From: Seonamhaeicola sp. S2-3
GTDB taxonomy: Bacteria > Bacteroidota > Bacteroidia > Flavobacteriales > Flavobacteriaceae
Assembly: GCF_001971785.1 (NCBI RefSeq)
Contig: NZ_CP019389.1
Coordinates: 321,001-385,000, forward strand
Length of the DNA: 64,000 bases
Direction of reading: 5' to 3'
In this document: in pieces, positions 60,501 through 64,000 of the stretch
Position numbering within the stretch: position 1 is the first letter of the stretch
Layout: every line of letters begins with the position of its first letter
Program-made: the position numbers and the translations under genes
Notes under the pieces: generated by a model
Database searches by the model: none
Told to the model about the DNA's origin: nothing
The model's input: only the letters and a program-made list of their open reading frames with translations

Positions 60501-61855
60501 TGAATACCAAGTCTGTGAAGTGTAGGCGCACGGTTTAGTAATACAGGATGTCCTTTAAGAACATTCTCTAAGATATCCCAAACTACTGGCTCTCTTTTAT
60601 CTATAATTTTCTTTGCAGATTTTACAGTTTTTACAATACCTCTTTCAATTAGTTTTCTAATTACAAAAGGTTTGTAAAGTTCTGCTGCCATATTTTTTGG
60701 CAATCCGCATTCATATAATTTTAATTCTGGACCAACAACAATTACAGAACGTGCAGAATAATCAACACGTTTACCAAGTAAGTTTTGACGGAAACGCCCT
60801 TGCTTACCTTTTAATGAATCTGATAATGATTTTAATGGTCTATTAGAATCTGTTTTTACTGCTGAAGATTTACGTGTGTTATCAAATAATGAATCTACAG
60901 ATTCTTGTAACATACGTTTTTCATTACGTAAAATTACCTCAGGTGCTTTTATCTCAACTAATCTTTTAAGACGATTGTTACGGATAATAACACGACGGTA
61001 TAGGTCATTTAAATCTGATGTTGCAAAACGACCACCATCTAAAGGTACTAACGGACGTAATTCAGGTGGAATAACAGGAATAACCTTCATAATCATCCAC
61101 TCTGGTTTATTTTCCCTGTTTTGGTTAGATTCGCGCAAAGCTTCAACAACCTGTAAACGTTTTAAAGCTTCTGTTTTACGTTGTTTAGACGTTTCAGTAT
61201 TTGCTTTATGACGTAACTCGTATGATAATGATTCTAAATCTATTCTAGCTAAAAGCTCAATTAAACATTCAGCTCCCATTTTAGCAATAAACTTTTCTGG
61301 GTCTGAATCATCTAAATATTGGTTTTCTTGAGGAAGGGTTTCAAGAATATTTAAGTATTCTTCCTCTGTTAAGAAATCCATTTTTTGTAATGGCTCTCCT
61401 TCTTCATTTTTAGCATTACCTGGTTGAATTACTACGTAACGTTCGTAGTAAATAATCATATCTAATTTCTTAGATGGTAATCCTAATAAATAACCAATTT
61501 TATTTGGTAAAGAACGGAAATACCAAATATGTGCCACAGGCACAACAAGGTTAATGTGCCCTACTCTATCTCTACGTACTTTTTTCTCTGTAACTTCAAC
61601 ACCACAACGGTCACAAACAATACCTTTATAACGAATACGCTTATACTTACCACAAGCACATTCATAATCCTTTACAGGACCAAAAATACGCTCACAAAAC
61701 AAACCATCGCGTTCTGGTTTGTGCGTACGGTAATTAATAGTTTCTGGTTTTAAAACCTCACCTCTAGATTCTGCTAAAATAGATTCTGGTGATGCTAAAC
61801 CAATAGAGATTTTATTAAATCTCTTAACTGTATTTTTATCTTGTTTTCTTGCCAT
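57554..61855 (-). CDS. rpoC: RNA polymerase beta' subunit
   Basis: A 1433-residue catalytic subunit. The N-terminal zinc finger is [19 protein letters not shown]. The active-site Mg motif is [12 protein letters not shown] (near 470), then the bridge helix and trigger loop region ([20 protein letters not shown]). The second zinc site is [13 protein letters not shown], and [15 protein letters not shown] follows. The length is normal for Bacteroidota. It follows rpoB with a 77-bp gap containing a heptamer tract. Confidence 0.98.
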   Translation of the reverse strand: MARKQDKNTVKRFNKISIGLASPESILAESRGEVLKPETINYRTHKPERDGLFCERIFGPVKDYECACGKYKRIRYKGIVCDRCGVEVTEKKVRRDRVGHINLVVPVAHIWYFRSLPNKIGYLLGLPSKKLDMIIYYERYVVIQPGNAKNEEGEPLQKMDFLTEEEYLNILETLPQENQYLDDSDPEKFIAKMGAECLIELLARIDLESLSYELRHKANTETSKQRKTEALKRLQVVEALRESNQNRENKPEWMIMKVIPVIPPELRPLVPLDGGRFATSDLNDLYRRVIIRNNRLKRLVEIKAPEVILRNEKRMLQESVDSLFDNTRKSSAVKTDSNRPLKSLSDSLKGKQGRFRQNLLGKRVDYSARSVIVVGPELKLYECGLPKNMAAELYKPFVIRKLIERGIVKTVKSAKKIIDKREPVVWDILENVLKGHPVLLNRAPTLHRLGIQAFQPKLIEGKAIQLHPLVCTAFNADFDGDQMAVHLPLGPEAILECQLLMLASHNILNPANGSPVAVPSQDMVLGLYYMTKERKSTPEMPIKGEGLTFYSPEEVEIAFNEKRVDLNASIKVRTIDINEEGKLDRMLIETTVGRVLFNQHVPEAAGFINKVLTKKSLRDIIGDILKATSVPETADFLDAIRTLGFNFAFKGGLSFSLGDIIIPQEKQSMIDAANKQVDGIMGNYNMGLITNNERYNQVIDIWTSTNAELTELSMKRIREDQQGFNSVFMMLDSGARGSKEQIRQLTGMRGLMAKPKKSNAGGGEIIENPILSNFKEGLSILEYFISTHGARKGLADTALKTADAGYLTRRLVDVSQDVIVNTEDCGTLRGVEVEPLKKNDEVVETLEERIVGRVSLNDVYDPVTDELLVAAGQLIDDDIAKNIENSPIESLEVRSPLTCEATKGICAKCYGRNLATGKMVQRGEAVGVVAAQSIGEPGTQLTLRTFHVGGIAGNISEDNKLAVKFDGKAEIEDLKTVKGKDNEGNEIDIVISRTSEIKLIDEKTGIVLSTNNIPYGSYLLIKNGQKLSKGDVVCTWDPYNGVIISEFSGKIKYENIEQGVTYQVEIDEQTGFQEKVISESRNKKLIPTIHIQDDKGETIRSYNLPVGAHIMIDDGEEINVGKVLVKIPRKSAKAGDITGGLPRVTELFEARNPSNPAVVSEIDGVVSFGKIKRGNREIIVESKTGDVKKYLVKLSNQILVQENDFVKAGMPLSDGSVTPNDILNIKGPSAVQQYLVNEVQEVYRLQGVKINDKHFEVVVRQMMRKVRIIDSGDTIFLENQLIHKADFIKENDDIFGMKVVEDAGDSTNLKAGQIVSPRELRDENSILRREDKKLVEARDAKPATATPILQGITRASLQTKSFISAASFQETTKVLNEAAVAGKVDSLEGLKENVIVGHRIPAGTGMRNYSDIIVGSKEEFDEMMQVKQELNYN

Positions 61856-61863
61856 TTCTTTAT

Positions 61864-61919
61864 AGTATTCAGTATTCAGTATTCAGTGCGCAGTGCCTAC
61901 TGCTGACTGCCAACTGTAA
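61864..61919. repeat. Eight-copy heptamer tract in the rpoB-rpoC gap
   Basis: AGTATTC three times, then AGTGCGC, AGTGCCT, ACTGCTG, ACTGCCA, ACTGTAA, all in register. A third heptamer family, unrelated in sequence to CACNNNT and AACTTGG but of the same period. It fills most of the space between two essential genes of one operon. Confidence 0.88.
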
Positions 61920-61932
61920 CTATTATTTTTTA

Positions 61933-64000
61933 TTACTCCTCTAATCTAATGTCTAATCCTAAACCTTTTAATTCATGCATTAATACATTGAATGATTCAG
62001 GTAATCCAGGATCTGGCATTGGTTCACCTTTAACAATACTTTCGTATGTTTTAGCTCTACCAATAACATCATCAGATTTTACAGTTAATATTTCTCGTAA
62101 GGTACTTGATGCACCGTATGCCTCAAGTGCCCAAACTTCCATCTCACCAAAACGCTGACCACCAAATTGTGCTTTACCACCTAATGGTTGTTGAGTAATT
62201 AATGAGTAAGGTCCTATAGAACGTGCATGCATTTTATCATCTACCATGTGGCCTAATTTAAGCATGTAAATTACACCAACTGTAGCAGGCTGATCGAAAC
62301 GCTCTCCTGTTCCACCATCATATAAGTATGTATGACCGAAACGTGGTATTCCAGCTTCATCAGTCAATTCATTAATTTGATCTAAAGTAGCACCATCAAA
62401 AATAGGAGTTGCAAATTTGCGACCTAATTTTTGACCAGCCCAACCAAGAACAGTTTCATAAATCTGACCAATATTCATACGTGATGGTACCCCCAGTGGA
62501 TTTAATACTATATCAACTGGTGTTCCATCTTCTAAGAATGGCATATCTTCTTGACGAACAATACGTGCTACGATACCTTTGTTACCGTGACGTCCTGCCA
62601 TTTTATCACCTACTTTAAGTTTACGTTTTTTAGCAATATAAACTTTAGCAAGTTTGATGATACCTGCTGGTAATTCATCACCTACAGAAATAGTAAACTT
62701 TTCACGTCTTAAAGCTCCTTGTAAATCGTTCTCCTTAATTTTGTAGTTGTGAATTAAATCTGCTACTAATTGATTGGTATGCTCATCTGTTGTCCATTTA
62801 CCTGACACTAAATGTGCATAATCATCAACAGCATTTAACATTTTTAAAGTGAACTTTTTACCTTTTGGCAATACTTCTTCACCTAAATCATTATAAATAC
62901 CTTGAGCAGTTTTACCGTTTACAATAGCAAATAATTTATCAACTAAAACAGCTTTTAATTCTTCAAATTTTCTATCATATTCAGCTTCTAAAGCTAAAAT
63001 ATCATCTTTATCTTGTGCTCTTTTACGTTTATCTTTTACAGCTCTAGAAAATAATTTTTTATCAATTACAACGCCATTTAATGATGGTGAAGCTTTTAAT
63101 GATGCGTCTTTTACATCACCAGCTTTATCACCAAAGATAGCACGTAATAATTTTTCTTCTGGTGTTGGATCAGATTCTCCTTTTGGTGTAATTTTACCAA
63201 TTAAGATATCACCTGGTTTAACTTCTGCACCAACACGAATCATTCCGTTTTCATCAAGATCTTTTGTAGCTTCTTCTGAAACGTTAGGAATATCATTAGT
63301 TAACTCTTCATTTCCTAATTTTGTATCTCTAACTTCTAAAGAATACTCATCTATATGGATAGATGTAAAGATATCTTCACGTACTACTTTTTCAGAAATC
63401 ACAATGGCATCCTCAAAGTTATACCCTTTCCAAGGCATAAAGGCTACTTTCATGTTTCTACCAAGGGCTAATTCTCCTTTTTGGGTAGCATAACCTTCAC
63501 AAAGTACCTGACCTTTAGTTACTCTATCACCTTTAACAACAATTGGTTTAAGGTTGATAGAAGTACCTTGGTTCGTTTTTCTGAATTTTACTAAAGGATA
63601 CGTTTTAACATCAGAATCAAAACTCACTTTAGCTTCATCTTCTGTACGGTCGTATCTAATTTTAATTTTAGTTGCATCAACATAAAGTACCTCACCTGAT
63701 CCTTCTGCATTTATTAATACTCTAGAATCTTTAGCTACTTGACGCTCTAAACCAGTACCAACAATAGGAGCATCTACTCTTAATAAAGGTACAGCTTGAC
63801 GCATCATGTTAGACCCCATCAATGCACGGTTTGCATCATCATGCTCTAAGAAAGGAATTAATGACGCTGATATTGACGAAATTTGGTTCGGTGCAACATC
63901 TGTATAATGTAATTCTTTTGGATCTATTACAGGGAAATCACCTTCCATTCTGGCAATAACTTTATCGTGTAAAATCTTACCATCATCATCAACTTTAACA
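61933..64000 (-). CDS. rpoB: RNA polymerase beta subunit, C-terminal part (runs off right edge)
   Basis: About 688 C-terminal residues are visible and the frame is open to the window edge ([20 protein letters not shown]...). Typical motifs are [32 protein letters not shown], spread over the start of the fork loop region, [22 protein letters not shown] (with the active-centre Lys and His) and the end LGLDIRLEE. The rifampicin-binding cluster is mostly beyond the edge, so resistance alleles cannot be read. First gene of rpoBC in transcription order. Confidence 0.97.
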   Translation of the reverse strand, partial: VKVDDDGKILHDKVIARMEGDFPVIDPKELHYTDVAPNQISSISASLIPFLEHDDANRALMGSNMMRQAVPLLRVDAPIVGTGLERQVAKDSRVLINAEGSGEVLYVDATKIKIRYDRTEDEAKVSFDSDVKTYPLVKFRKTNQGTSINLKPIVVKGDRVTKGQVLCEGYATQKGELALGRNMKVAFMPWKGYNFEDAIVISEKVVREDIFTSIHIDEYSLEVRDTKLGNEELTNDIPNVSEEATKDLDENGMIRVGAEVKPGDILIGKITPKGESDPTPEEKLLRAIFGDKAGDVKDASLKASPSLNGVVIDKKLFSRAVKDKRKRAQDKDDILALEAEYDRKFEELKAVLVDKLFAIVNGKTAQGIYNDLGEEVLPKGKKFTLKMLNAVDDYAHLVSGKWTTDEHTNQLVADLIHNYKIKENDLQGALRREKFTISVGDELPAGIIKLAKVYIAKKRKLKVGDKMAGRHGNKGIVARIVRQEDMPFLEDGTPVDIVLNPLGVPSRMNIGQIYETVLGWAGQKLGRKFATPIFDGATLDQINELTDEAGIPRFGHTYLYDGGTGERFDQPATVGVIYMLKLGHMVDDKMHARSIGPYSLITQQPLGGKAQFGGQRFGEMEVWALEAYGASSTLREILTVKSDDVIGRAKTYESIVKGEPMPDPGLPESFNVLMHELKGLGLDIRLEE

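Noticed and set aside
57554-61855. Plus-strand ORFs opposite rpoC, such as 59832-60209 and 60876-61211
   Set aside because: Antisense shadows of a well-conserved gene; composition follows the rpoC codons.

Overview
The window looks like chromosome of a marine-type member of the Flavobacteriaceae (Bacteroidota). It is AT-rich and lacks strong Shine-Dalgarno sequences. Several promoters match the Bacteroidota form TTG-N19-TAnnTTTG. It has a type IX secretion sorting tail, a SusC/TonB-type outer-membrane receptor, DUF4295 beside rpmB-rpmG, and DUF3467 beside rpoBC. Identifications come from reading motifs by eye; no database search was run.

Layout. 1-11.2 kb is a surface-polysaccharide region on the minus strand. 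Transcription runs from a Wza-like export lipoprotein through a Wzc-like tyrosine autokinase, an ABC-2 permease and a Wzt-like ATPase to a methyltransferase and, after a repeat-rich gap, two family-2 glycosyltransferases. Small-gene/repeat units interrupt it: a GIY-YIG nuclease gene between 11-bp repeat arrays, a truncated four-helix-bundle (23S-IVS type) gene between inverted heptamer arrays, and a 64-copy heptamer array. 11.3-18.6 kb carries an ABC-F ATPase, a methyltransferase bracketed by heptamer tracts, a cobalamin adenosyltransferase, a DUF2795 protein and secA. 18.7-20.4 kb is an accessory island: HigB-like toxin, HTH antitoxin with a long tail, and SecB-like chaperone, followed by a large palindromic element.

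20.4-46.6 kb is mostly housekeeping: M23 peptidase, rimO, a serine hydrolase, a frameshifted tricorn-type protease, ftsY, DUF4295-rpmG-rpmB, cinA, Hpt, FAH hydrolase, exonuclease, an acyltransferase E2, glycosyltransferase, recR, a symporter, a TonB-type receptor, a FabH-like synthase, htpG, MOSC, a fatty acid hydroxylase and an M15 dipeptidase. An intact two-ORF IS (ISAon1/ISL3-like, 8-bp target duplication) sits just upstream of the M15 start codon.

48.5-64 kb holds a DUF819 membrane protein, a DUF4369 lipoprotein, tRNA-Thr(TGT), queD, idi, a large LamG/cadherin-type T9SS cargo protein enclosed by a 28-bp direct repeat that includes the prfC promoter, prfC, a 4Fe-4S protein, DUF3467, rpoC and the 3' part of rpoB, which runs off the right edge.

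The strongest candidates for a second look are the toxin-antitoxin-chaperone island next to secA, and the recurring architecture of small genes bracketed by inverted short-period repeats (heptamers or 11-mers).
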